Source: Deltaproteobacteria bacterium (lineage in GTDB: Bacteria > UBA10199 > DSSB01). Taken from it: a stretch of DNA of 5,707 nucleotides. A model generated the notes under the pieces. It had not been told where the DNA came from. It ran no database searches and saw nothing but the letters and a program-made list of their open reading frames with translations. The stretch covers positions 1 to 5,707 of the forward strand of contig JAGRNM010000100.1 in assembly GCA_020440745.1 (NCBI GenBank). The letters are read 5' to 3'. The translations under genes were made by a program, and so were the position numbers. This document shows, in pieces, positions 1 through 5,707 of this stretch (position 1 is the first letter of the stretch; every line of letters begins with the position of its first letter).

Positions 1-1246
1 GAATCGGCCCCACCGTAATAGGGCCGCTGCCTGTAAGTTTTTCTGGGTTGGCCACATCACTAGACTTTAAGTGTAAATCACCATTAAGAAGTGCAGGCAT
101 TTCTTCTCGTTTTTTGTCAGACATAGCTGCCACACTCAAAGAGCTTAGCTTTAGCTTAAGATTGGCCGCTACTTTTTCTTCTAAATCAAACTGACCTCTG
201 CCCTCCACTTGGCCTTCAAAAACCTTTAAACTTAATTGAGTCAGCTCAATAGGTTCCTTAGTTTTTTTAAGGCTGGCTAAAAAATCTTGAATACTAATGT
301 CCTTAGCTTGCAGGTGAGCCGAACGAATTTGAGCAGAAATCACTGGGCTATAAGCACTACCACCCACTTTTCCTTGAACATCTACTTTACCTTGAACACT
401 AGGCTCTTGCTTAAAAAACTTTTGTATTTTTGCTAAATCCAAATCCTTACCAGAAAAATCAAAGTCCAAAGAAACTTCTTTTTGTTTTTCTTCTGGAAAA
501 TGAGCCTGGCCTCCTAAGGCAAGGTGAATCGGTCCCCAAAGAAAAGCGCCTTCTTCCAAAGCCATGACGGCCTCTTTTTCTTTAAAGAGCATTTTACTTT
601 TAATCACTAAGGGTTCAGAAGAAAGCTCTGCCATCTGATAAGAAATATTAATATCTGCCGGCTGATCCGGAGAATCAAATCTAATATGATCTGCTTGGAT
701 GTTAAGTTTTTTTAACTCCGTCTTTTTCTTTTTGCCTTCTTGTGTGCTGACAAAATAACCGTCCCGGATCGTTAACTCGTCAATAGCCAATCGTTTCCAC
801 CATAGTTCATCCAAATTACCTGAAGAAGTTTTTTTATCTTCTAAAACAGGGGCAAAAATTTGTTCCATATTACTAGGGCCTCTCCTAGACTGATGAAGAC
901 GCACAGTAGGATTCTGAATCTCTAAACTAGTCTCTAATTTTTTTTGTAAAAGAGGCAATAGGTCAAAACTTAAATTGGCCTCAGGAATAATAGCAGCCGC
1001 CTCCTTGGCTTCTGGCGCATAGAGCTCCACACCCTTAAGGCTAATACCTGAAGGAAAAAAACTCACCTCTGCATCCGCAATGAGAATCTTACCATTAATA
1101 TAAGACTGCAAGACCTCTTGAAGTGAGGCCTTCACATCCCTTAGCTTAAAATAAGCAACCGTTGATAAAGAAAGTCCTCCTAAAAGAAATAGAAAGACCA
1201 AAGATAAAAGCACCCATTTTAATTTTTTATTTTTGATAAGACTCAT
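1..1246 (-). CDS. AsmA-like envelope protein, N-terminal part (runs off window edge)
   Basis: Translating the minus strand from the ATG at 1246-1244 gives 415 codons with no stop before the window edge, so the C-terminus is missing. A short basic N-terminus (residues 1-10, five Lys) is followed by one hydrophobic segment at about 11-33, which fits a signal anchor in the inner membrane with the rest in the periplasm. After it comes the typical AsmA opening: an amphipathic stretch, then NGKILIADAEVSFFPSGISL (51-70) and a series of short beta-strand repeats. A second repeat-like block includes VQGKVDVQGKVGGSAYSPVI (284-303). AsmA-like proteins are large periplasmic beta-rich proteins implicated in outer-membrane assembly and lipid transport between membranes; that role is family knowledge. 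The start codon lies 19 nt after the lyase stop, so co-transcription is plausible, although no functional link is known. No Shine-Dalgarno is visible. The family call is fairly sure; the exact subfamily is not, because the conserved C-terminal domain is outside the window. Confidence 0.8.
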   Translation of the reverse strand, partial: MSLIKNKKLKWVLLSLVFLFLLGGLSLSTVAYFKLRDVKASLQEVLQSYINGKILIADAEVSFFPSGISLKGVELYAPEAKEAAAIIPEANLSFDLLPLLQKKLETSLEIQNPTVRLHQSRRGPSNMEQIFAPVLEDKKTSSGNLDELWWKRLAIDELTIRDGYFVSTQEGKKKKTELKKLNIQADHIRFDSPDQPADINISYQMAELSSEPLVIKSKMLFKEKEAVMALEEGAFLWGPIHLALGGQAHFPEEKQKEVSLDFDFSGKDLDLAKIQKFFKQEPSVQGKVDVQGKVGGSAYSPVISAQIRSAHLQAKDISIQDFLASLKKTKEPIELTQLSLKVFEGQVEGRGQFDLEEKVAANLKLKLSSLSVAAMSDKKREEMPALLNGDLHLKSSDVANPEKLTGSGPITVGPI

Positions 1247-1265
1247 TGGATTTTAAAATTAAAAT

Positions 1266-2171
1266 TTAAAAATTTTTAATTAAAGTACGCCAAACCTTGC
1301 TAGGCAAAGGCCTATGAAGCAATTTAGCAATCTTAGCAGAGGCTTTAGCAAGCTTTTCCAAATTCACACCACTTTCTAAACCCATCTGATCAAGAAAATA
1401 AACCAGGTCTTCGGTGGCTAGATTACCGCTTGCTCCCTTGGCATAAGGGCAACCACCCAAACCACCGGCAGAAGCATCAAAATGGCTCACACCCATTTGT
1501 AAGCTCTGGTAAACATTGGCCAAGGCAGTCCCTCTTGTATCATGAAAATGCATCGCAAGCTTATTAGGATCTATTTTTTTTAAAATTAGCTCCAAAAGAG
1601 CTTCCACTTGCTTAGGCGTGCCCACACCAATGGTATCACCCAGACTAAGCTCCTTAATACCTAGATCAAAAAGCCTTTGACTGACTTCTAAGACTTTTTC
1701 TGGCTTGATTTGCCCTTCGTAAGGGCAAGCAATCACGGTAGACACATAGCCCCGCACCCAAAGACCTAAGTCTAAGGCTCGTTTTATCAGGGGCTCAAAG
1801 CGCTTTAGGGAATCTTCCACATTAATATTAGTGTTTTTAAGATTAAAAGTATCACTGGCCGCTGTAAAAATAGCGATGGCCTCCAGCCCACAGCTCAGAG
1901 CAAGGTCTAGACCTTTTTCATTAGGGGTAAGCGCAATATAACGCATGCCTTTTTTAGGAGGAGTCCCCAAAGCCACTTCCTGACTATCCGCCATCTGCGG
2001 CACCCACTTGGGCGAAACAAAGCTAGTGGTTTCAATCTGCTTTAAGCCAGCAGCTTCCAAACCTTTAATAAAGTCTAGTTTGATATTAGTGGGGATATTC
2101 TCTGGCTCATTTTGCAAACCATCTCGGGGACCCACCTCGGTGATTTTGATTTTTTTAGGAAGATTCTCCAT
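1266..2171 (-). CDS. hydroxymethylglutaryl-CoA lyase (leucine degradation)
   Basis: This 301-aa protein has the usual length of bacterial HMG-CoA lyase, which cleaves 3-hydroxy-3-methylglutaryl-CoA to acetyl-CoA and acetoacetate in the cytosol. It is a TIM-barrel enzyme of the DRE-TIM superfamily. The opening motif TEVGPRDGLQNE (11-22) holds the catalytic Arg16, Asp17 and Gln20. Glu47 lies in ETTSFVSPKWVPQMAD. The metal-binding His208 and His210 lie in MHFHDTRG. The family signature GGLGGCPYAKGASGN (236-250) carries the active-site loop Cys241 and Asn250. All these residues sit exactly 25 positions before their human HMGCL counterparts (R41, D42, Q45, E72, H233, H235, C266, N275), so the active site appears complete. 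There is no signal peptide. The start is set by homology; the only ribosome-site candidate is a weak GCAGG about 9 nt upstream. Co-location with biotin carboxylase and carrier genes places it in leucine catabolism, as last step. Names used for this enzyme include mvaB and liuE; the sequence does not decide between them. Confidence 0.96.
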   Translation of the reverse strand: MENLPKKIKITEVGPRDGLQNEPENIPTNIKLDFIKGLEAAGLKQIETTSFVSPKWVPQMADSQEVALGTPPKKGMRYIALTPNEKGLDLALSCGLEAIAIFTAASDTFNLKNTNINVEDSLKRFEPLIKRALDLGLWVRGYVSTVIACPYEGQIKPEKVLEVSQRLFDLGIKELSLGDTIGVGTPKQVEALLELILKKIDPNKLAMHFHDTRGTALANVYQSLQMGVSHFDASAGGLGGCPYAKGASGNLATEDLVYFLDQMGLESGVNLEKLAKASAKIAKLLHRPLPSKVWRTLIKNF

Positions 2172-2234
2172 GGAACTAAGCCTGCCTTAAAGCTTAAGCT
2201 AAGACAATTAATTCCTTATGCTTGTTAAAAACGC

Positions 2235-2262
2235 CATATAAGTCGCTTAGGAAAAGTAGCAA
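2235..2262 (-). promoter_or_regulatory. weak candidate sigma70-type promoter for the lyase gene
   Basis: On the minus strand TTGCTA (2262-2257) matches four of six bases of a -35 box. It is followed after 16 nt by TATATG (2240-2235), four of six bases of a -10 box. Transcription would begin around 2228 and leave a leader of roughly 55 nt before the lyase ATG. In DNA this A/T-rich such matches arise often by chance. The main argument is position: the lyase gene follows a broken, probably dispensable gene and a 190-nt gap, so it may need its own promoter. Confidence 0.22.
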
Positions 2263-2279
2263 TACGCTTAAATTAAGTG

Positions 2280-2301
2280 TAATAAGTAAATTTACTTTTT
2301 A
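2280..2301. promoter_or_regulatory. perfect 14-bp palindrome, possible operator upstream of lyase gene
   Basis: AAGTAAATTTACTT (2284-2297) is a perfect inverted repeat. Allowing one mismatched pair it extends to 22 bp, 2280-2301. It lies about 110 bp upstream of the lyase start and just upstream of the candidate promoter. Its symmetry and size would suit a dimeric repressor such as the TetR- or MerR-type regulators that often control branched-chain amino acid catabolism, but no regulator gene is present here. It lacks a G/C stem and a following T-run, so a terminator is unlikely. A chance palindrome in A/T-rich DNA remains possible. Confidence 0.3.
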
Positions 2302-2313
2302 TAAGACTTACAA

Positions 2314-2332
2314 ACAAGTGACTGGCACCTGT
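2314..2332 (-). terminator. weak candidate hairpin terminator after the ATPase gene
   Basis: The minus-strand transcript can form a 7-bp stem, ACAGGUG paired with CACUUGU through one G-U wobble, around a five-base loop CCAGU. It lies about 30 nt past the ATPase stop codon and is followed by only a short broken U-run (UUG). The position suits a terminator, but the stem is short and the U-tract poor, so it may equally be a protein-binding site or an interspersed short repeat. Confidence 0.25.
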
Positions 2333-2361
2333 AGAATTTTTGAACTTAACCACTGAACACT

Positions 2362-3543
2362 TTAGGCATTATTAATTAGAATACCAAATTCTAACTTATG
2401 CTTGGCTACAAAGTTTTCTAAGTTTGCTAATTTTCGCCTAGGCACAGAAAGCCCGTATTTAATCTCGATGGGAAAAACAGTCTTAGGTCCTTCAATAATA
2501 CAATCAATTTCAACACCATTTTTGGTGCGGTAATAGTGATAAGTAAAAGGACTTAAGCCAGTAGCTTGAATCCCCTTAATAATTTCTTCCACCACAAAGC
2601 TTTCAAAAGAGGAACCCAAGATGGGATCGTTCTCCAAATCATTAAGAGAACTTAGTTTAAGTAAATAATGACAAAGGCCCGAATCTCTCATATGACCTCG
2701 CGGCATTTTAACCGTAGATTTTTCAATGCTATGCTCAAAGCTAGGTAGGTTGCGCCACAAAAAAGTCCCATCAGCGATCTCGATATACTCCTTAACCGTG
2801 GGCTCACTAATATCTAAAGATCTTGCCAAATCACTTTTTTTGACAACAGACCCTGATAAACGAGCCAGCATATTTAAAAAACGACGATAACGAGTAATAT
2901 TAAGTTTAGGAAAGAGTTTGCGCAAATCACGATTGAGATAAGTCGAACGATAGTTCTCCATCCAAGCCGCATAAAAATCAGGATCTGGGTTAAGAGCGGG
3001 TTAGGAATAACCACCTCTTAACCAAAAATTTTTCAACTCTTCATGACCCAATTGAGGCTTTAATTGAGATAAAAAATCCCTCTCCACTTTTTTTTGAGAA
3101 AAAATCTGATAAAAATCCGACAAAGGTTTTTGATAAAACTCATTTGCCTTTAAAGTGCCCAACTCCAAAATACCCATACGACCTGCTAAAGATTCAGAAA
3201 GTTTAGAAAACAAATGGGGACTACTTGATCCCGTCAAAAGAAAACGCCCTTTTACTTGCCGTTTTTCATCCACCACCCCACGCAAAACCCGAAAAAGCTC
3301 GGGGTACTCTTGAGCCTCATCCAAGATCAGATAGTCGGGATGTTCTTTAAAAAAAAAGACAGGATCGCGAGAAATACGATCAAAATCCAGCGGGTTTTCT
3401 AAATCAAAATAAGACCACTTTGGCCCCAAGCTCTTTGCCAACTCCGTCTTCCCCACCTGGCGAGCCCCAATAATAGCAACTACTGGAAAATACTTAAGAT
3501 AATCCTTTAATTGAGAAAAAAGGTTTCTTTTTAATTCAGTCAT
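2362..3543 (-). pseudogene. AAA_14 / DUF4143 family ATPase, interrupted by one in-frame stop codon
   Basis: Two same-frame pieces form one protein of the ATP-binding AAA_14/DUF4143 family. The upstream piece (3543-3001, 180 aa) has a Walker A motif GARQVGKT (26-33), Walker B YLILDEAQ (71-78), a sensor-like LLTGSSSP (102-109) and SLAGRMG (118-124). It ends at ...WLRGGYS, then TAA. Reading continues in the same frame for 13 codons (PALNPDPDFYAAW) to a Met at 2961 and on to 2362. That second part shows NYRSTYLNRDL, a winged-helix segment (LARSLDISEPTVKEYI), MRDSGLCHYLL, and a PD-(D/E)XK-like module with GVEID and PIEIKYG. Joined, the product would be about 393 residues, near the family's usual length, with no other lesion visible. 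Its biological role is poorly known; such genes are scattered, mobile-looking accessory genes. The Met at 2961 lies inside a conserved block and has no clear ribosome site, so it is probably not a true start. The gene separates carboxylase from lyase genes without an obvious metabolic link. A sequencing error or translational readthrough cannot be excluded. Confidence 0.85.
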
Positions 3544-3705
3544 TTCTAAAGTATAGCCTTAGAATTTACTGATATAAAGCTGCCTTTTCTTTTATATTTT
3601 TTAGAACTATCCCTAATTTTTAGAGTTAATAGACCACTGGACTTTTTAACTTATTTTTCATTTCACCAACATTTTGTATTTAATTAATAAGAATAAATAA
3701 AAAAA
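3544..3705. other. A/T-rich intergenic gap, no gene seen
   Basis: These 162 nt between the carrier gene and the ATPase gene contain only trivial reading frames (at most about 11 codons) and no convincing hairpin. On the minus strand TATACT (3555-3550) resembles a -10 box, but it lies only 6 nt before the ATPase ATG and has only a poor TTTATA at the -35 position. If used, it would give an almost leaderless transcript. I regard it as weak. Confidence 0.5.
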
Positions 3706-4173
3706 CTACCCCAAAACCACCAATTCCTCACCCATCCCCACCCGATCTCCTTCTTGAAAACAAACTTGCTTGATCACTCCCCCCTCTGGGCTAAGAATAG
3801 CGTGTTCCATCTTCATGGCTTCTAAGACTAAAAGCTTTTCTCCTGCTTTTACTTTTTGCCCCTCCTTGACCAAAACCTTTAATACTTTCCCAGGCATGGG
3901 AGCTTGAAGGTCTTCAGCACTACCTAAATCCTCTTGCCCTACCGACTTGCTAGGTAAAGTAAAACGATAAGAACCTAGCTCACAATGAAACTCCACAAAG
4001 TCTTTTTGTCTAAGATAAAAACCTTGAAGTTGCTTTGCTCCAATCCTCACTGCAAAGCGCCTTTGGTCTAAAAAATTAATTTCTCCCTTAAGGCCCTCTA
4101 TCTCAAAATGTGACCCTAGCTTTTTAAGCTCTAATTCTTTTTTTACCTTAAAATATTGCAGTGTTTTTTTCAT
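3706..4173 (-). CDS. biotin carboxyl carrier subunit of acyl-CoA (probably 3-methylcrotonyl-CoA) carboxylase
   Basis: This 155-aa protein carries biotin between the biotin carboxylase and carboxyltransferase active sites. Residues from about 91 to 155 form a biotinyl/lipoyl beta-barrel: APMPGKVLKVLVKEGQKVKA, then LEAMKMEHAI, where Lys121 in AMKM is the expected biotinylation site, then GGVIKQVCFQEGDRV. The preceding 90 residues are beta-rich (for example GFYLRQKDFVEFHCELGSYR) and resemble the BT linker domain of single-chain carboxylase alpha subunits rather than the Pro/Ala-rich linker of fatty-acid AccB. MKMEH followed by a hydrophobic residue is typical of methylcrotonyl-CoA carboxylase alpha chains, whereas propionyl-CoA carboxylases usually have MKMQN; this is family knowledge. 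Together with the nearby HMG-CoA lyase it favours leucine degradation. The ATG lies 15 nt after the biotin carboxylase stop, without a clear Shine-Dalgarno, so translation may be coupled. Propionyl- or geranyl-CoA carboxylase remains possible. Confidence 0.9.
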   Translation of the reverse strand: MKKTLQYFKVKKELELKKLGSHFEIEGLKGEINFLDQRRFAVRIGAKQLQGFYLRQKDFVEFHCELGSYRFTLPSKSVGQEDLGSAEDLQAPMPGKVLKVLVKEGQKVKAGEKLLVLEAMKMEHAILSPEGGVIKQVCFQEGDRVGMGEELVVLG

Positions 4174-4188
4174 AGACGCTTTTTAACA

Positions 4189-5682
4189 TTAAACATTATA
4201 AAAACCTTTTAAAGCCTCGGGAAAATCAAAACCTTGAGTTGCCTTGACTTCTTTAGCAACAGGCTTGTCCGCCAAAATTGCAGCAAGGGCCCACAAGTCC
4301 GGCGCTAAGTCCTGACGATTTTTCTGAAAGTCTTCCAAAATATCTTTTAAAGATCCCGTGTGATAATAAGCTTTTTTAAAATCCTGAGAATCCAAAACAA
4401 ATTTTAAAAAATCCATATTGTGACGGATACCCAAAAGCACCGTCTCTCCCAAAGCCCGCTTTAGTTTTTGCCTAGCTTCTTCCCTTTTAAAACCATAAGC
4501 CGTTACTTTGGCCAACATGGGATCAAAAAGAGAACTCACTACCAAGCCTTCTTTTAAAGACTCATCCCAACGGATACCCGGTCCTTGCAAAGGCTGCCAA
4601 ATAGCTACCGAGCCTTCACTAGGTAAAAAGCCTTGCTCTGGATCCTCGGCATAAATCCGCGCCTCCATGGCATGGCCACGCAAGACGATGTCTTTTTGTT
4701 CCAAGGGCAAAGCATGACCTTCTGCAATTTTTAACTGGGCTTTGACTAAGTCCACTCCCGTCACCCACTCAGTCACTGCGTGTTCTACTTGCAGTCTAGT
4801 ATTGACTTCTAAAAGATAAAAATTTTCTTTTTCGTCGACAATAAACTCCACCGTGCCAGCGGAAACATAATCCACTACCTTACCCATCTTTAAAGCCGCC
4901 TCACACAAGGCCTGTCTCAGCTTAGGGCTGATAGAAGGACTCGGTGCTTCTTCAATCACTTTTTGATGACGACGTTGAAGAGAACACTCTCTTTCGTAAA
5001 GATGCAAAAGATTACCTTGGGCATCTCCTAAAATTTGCACCTCCACATGTCTGGGCTTTTGCAAAAATTTTTCAATCAAGACTTTGTCACTACCAAAGTA
5101 GGCCTTACCCTCTCGCTTAGCCATAGCTAAGGCTTCAGGAAATTCCTTAAAAGATTCCACCACCCGCATGCCTTTGCCTCCCCCACCAGCAGCTGCCTTA
5201 ATGAGTAAAGGAAAACCCAACTCTATAGCGGCTTTTTCCAAAGCCTTACCCTTAGGCAAAGGATCTTTTAAACTAGGAATAGTAGGCACGCCGGCTTTTT
5301 TTGCTAAGACTTTACTCTGAGCTTTGTCGCCTAAGGCTTTAATAACCTTTGCAGAAGGCCCTACAAAGAGAAAACCTGCCTTCACAACAGCCGCTGCAAA
5401 GTCGGCGTTTTCTGACAAAAAACCATAACCAGGATGAATAGCGTGAACTTTGGTTTTTTTAGCAATGCTCAAAATTTGAGGAATATTTAAATAAGTCTCG
5501 CTAGCTTCTTCTCCCTCTAAAACATAAGCTTCATCGGCTGCTTGTACAAAGGGCATGTCCCGATCAGCAGGGGCATAGATGGCCACGGTTTGTATGCCCA
5601 AATCCTTTGCCGCCTGCATGATGCGCAAGGCGATCTCGCTACGATTGGCAATAAGGAGTTTTTTGATAGCTTGTTTTTTCAT
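4189..5682 (-). CDS. biotin carboxylase subunit of acyl-CoA (probably 3-methylcrotonyl-CoA) carboxylase
   Basis: This 497-aa cytosolic enzyme uses ATP and bicarbonate to carboxylate biotin on the carrier protein encoded just downstream. The N-terminal domain starts with KKLLIANRSEIALRI (7-21) and contains HPGYGFLSEN (83-92). The ATP-grasp domain has the glycine-rich loop GGGGKGMR (166-173), ERECSLQRRHQKVIEEAPS (230-248) with Lys241, the metal ligands Glu279 (GTVEF) and Glu292 (LLEVNTR), and RLQVEHAVTE (296-305). The C-terminal domain has Arg342 in MEARIYAEDP, matching the catalytic Arg338 of E. coli AccC. About 50 residues extend past the AccC-like core and look like the start of the linker region of longer carboxylase alpha chains. 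The start is fixed by homology: the lysine-rich leader is short and there is no other ATG nearby. No Shine-Dalgarno precedes it, only A/T. The missing partner is the carboxyltransferase beta subunit, expected beyond the window edge or elsewhere. Gene context favours methylcrotonyl-CoA; the core alone would also fit propionyl- or acetyl-CoA carboxylase. Confidence 0.93.
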   Translation of the reverse strand: MKKQAIKKLLIANRSEIALRIMQAAKDLGIQTVAIYAPADRDMPFVQAADEAYVLEGEEASETYLNIPQILSIAKKTKVHAIHPGYGFLSENADFAAAVVKAGFLFVGPSAKVIKALGDKAQSKVLAKKAGVPTIPSLKDPLPKGKALEKAAIELGFPLLIKAAAGGGGKGMRVVESFKEFPEALAMAKREGKAYFGSDKVLIEKFLQKPRHVEVQILGDAQGNLLHLYERECSLQRRHQKVIEEAPSPSISPKLRQALCEAALKMGKVVDYVSAGTVEFIVDEKENFYLLEVNTRLQVEHAVTEWVTGVDLVKAQLKIAEGHALPLEQKDIVLRGHAMEARIYAEDPEQGFLPSEGSVAIWQPLQGPGIRWDESLKEGLVVSSLFDPMLAKVTAYGFKREEARQKLKRALGETVLLGIRHNMDFLKFVLDSQDFKKAYYHTGSLKDILEDFQKNRQDLAPDLWALAAILADKPVAKEVKATQGFDFPEALKGFYNV

Positions 5683-5707
5683 AAAATCAAAAAATAATAT
5701 TTTTTTA

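Noticed and set aside
2008..2190. 60-codon open frame on the plus strand
   Set aside because: It lies almost wholly antisense to the 5' end of the well-supported HMG-CoA lyase gene, has no family resemblance and no ribosome site.
2208..2237. Nine-codon frame (M-A-F-L-T-S-I-R-N) upstream of the lyase gene as a leader peptide
   Set aside because: It has no run of regulatory codons, no ribosome site and no attenuator-like hairpins after it.
2362..2961. Independent 199-aa DUF4143 protein starting at the Met at 2961
   Set aside because: The reading frame continues upstream of this Met through family-like residues to the TAA at 3001, and the Met lies inside a conserved block without a ribosome site. 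It is better read as the second half of the broken ATPase gene.
2332..3567. Possible direct repeats flanking the ATPase gene (TAGAATTT at 2332-2339 and 3560-3567; ACCACTG near 2349 and 3633)
   Set aside because: Matches of 7-8 bp in A/T-rich DNA are expected by chance, and they are not placed at symmetric distances from the gene ends, so they do not show a target-site duplication.
5683..5707. Possible stop codon (TAA at 5707-5705, minus strand) of an upstream gene such as the carboxyltransferase subunit
   Set aside because: Only 25 nt are visible, all A/T-rich, so neither reading frame nor gene identity can be supported.

Overview
All recognisable genes in this window lie on the minus strand, so the biological reading order runs from high to low coordinates. 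The base composition is moderately A/T-rich, and the gaps between genes are almost pure A/T. An AsmA-like protein (an envelope family of Gram-negative, outer-membrane bacteria) and leucine-degradation genes point to an aerobic or facultative Gram-negative heterotroph. The style would suit Bdellovibrionota or a low-GC gammaproteobacterium, but nothing here fixes the phylum.

Layout in transcription order: (1) 5682-4189, biotin carboxylase subunit of an acyl-CoA carboxylase. (2) 4173-3706, its biotin carboxyl carrier subunit, 15 nt downstream in the same reading frame. (3) 3544-3705, an A/T-rich gap without a gene. (4) 3543-2362, an AAA_14/DUF4143 ATPase gene cut in two by one in-frame TAA at 3003-3001, so probably a pseudogene. 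(5) 2172-2361, a gap with a weak candidate terminator, a perfect 14-bp palindrome and a weak candidate promoter. (6) 2171-1266, hydroxymethylglutaryl-CoA lyase. (7) 1246 to the window edge, the first 415 codons of an AsmA-like protein whose C-terminus lies outside the window.

The carboxylase subunits and HMG-CoA lyase fit one pathway, leucine catabolism. 3-Methylcrotonyl-CoA carboxylase makes 3-methylglutaconyl-CoA; a hydratase not seen here would convert this to HMG-CoA; the lyase then splits it into acetyl-CoA and acetoacetate. The carboxyltransferase (beta) subunit and the hydratase are absent and may lie beyond 5707 or elsewhere. The ATPase gene between the carrier and lyase genes has no evident metabolic link and looks like an accessory insertion that is now decaying.

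I found no convincing new system. The points most worth a second look are the single-codon break in an otherwise intact ATPase, the in-frame split of the carboxylase alpha chain, the palindrome upstream of the lyase gene, and the lack of clear Shine-Dalgarno sequences before nearly all genes.
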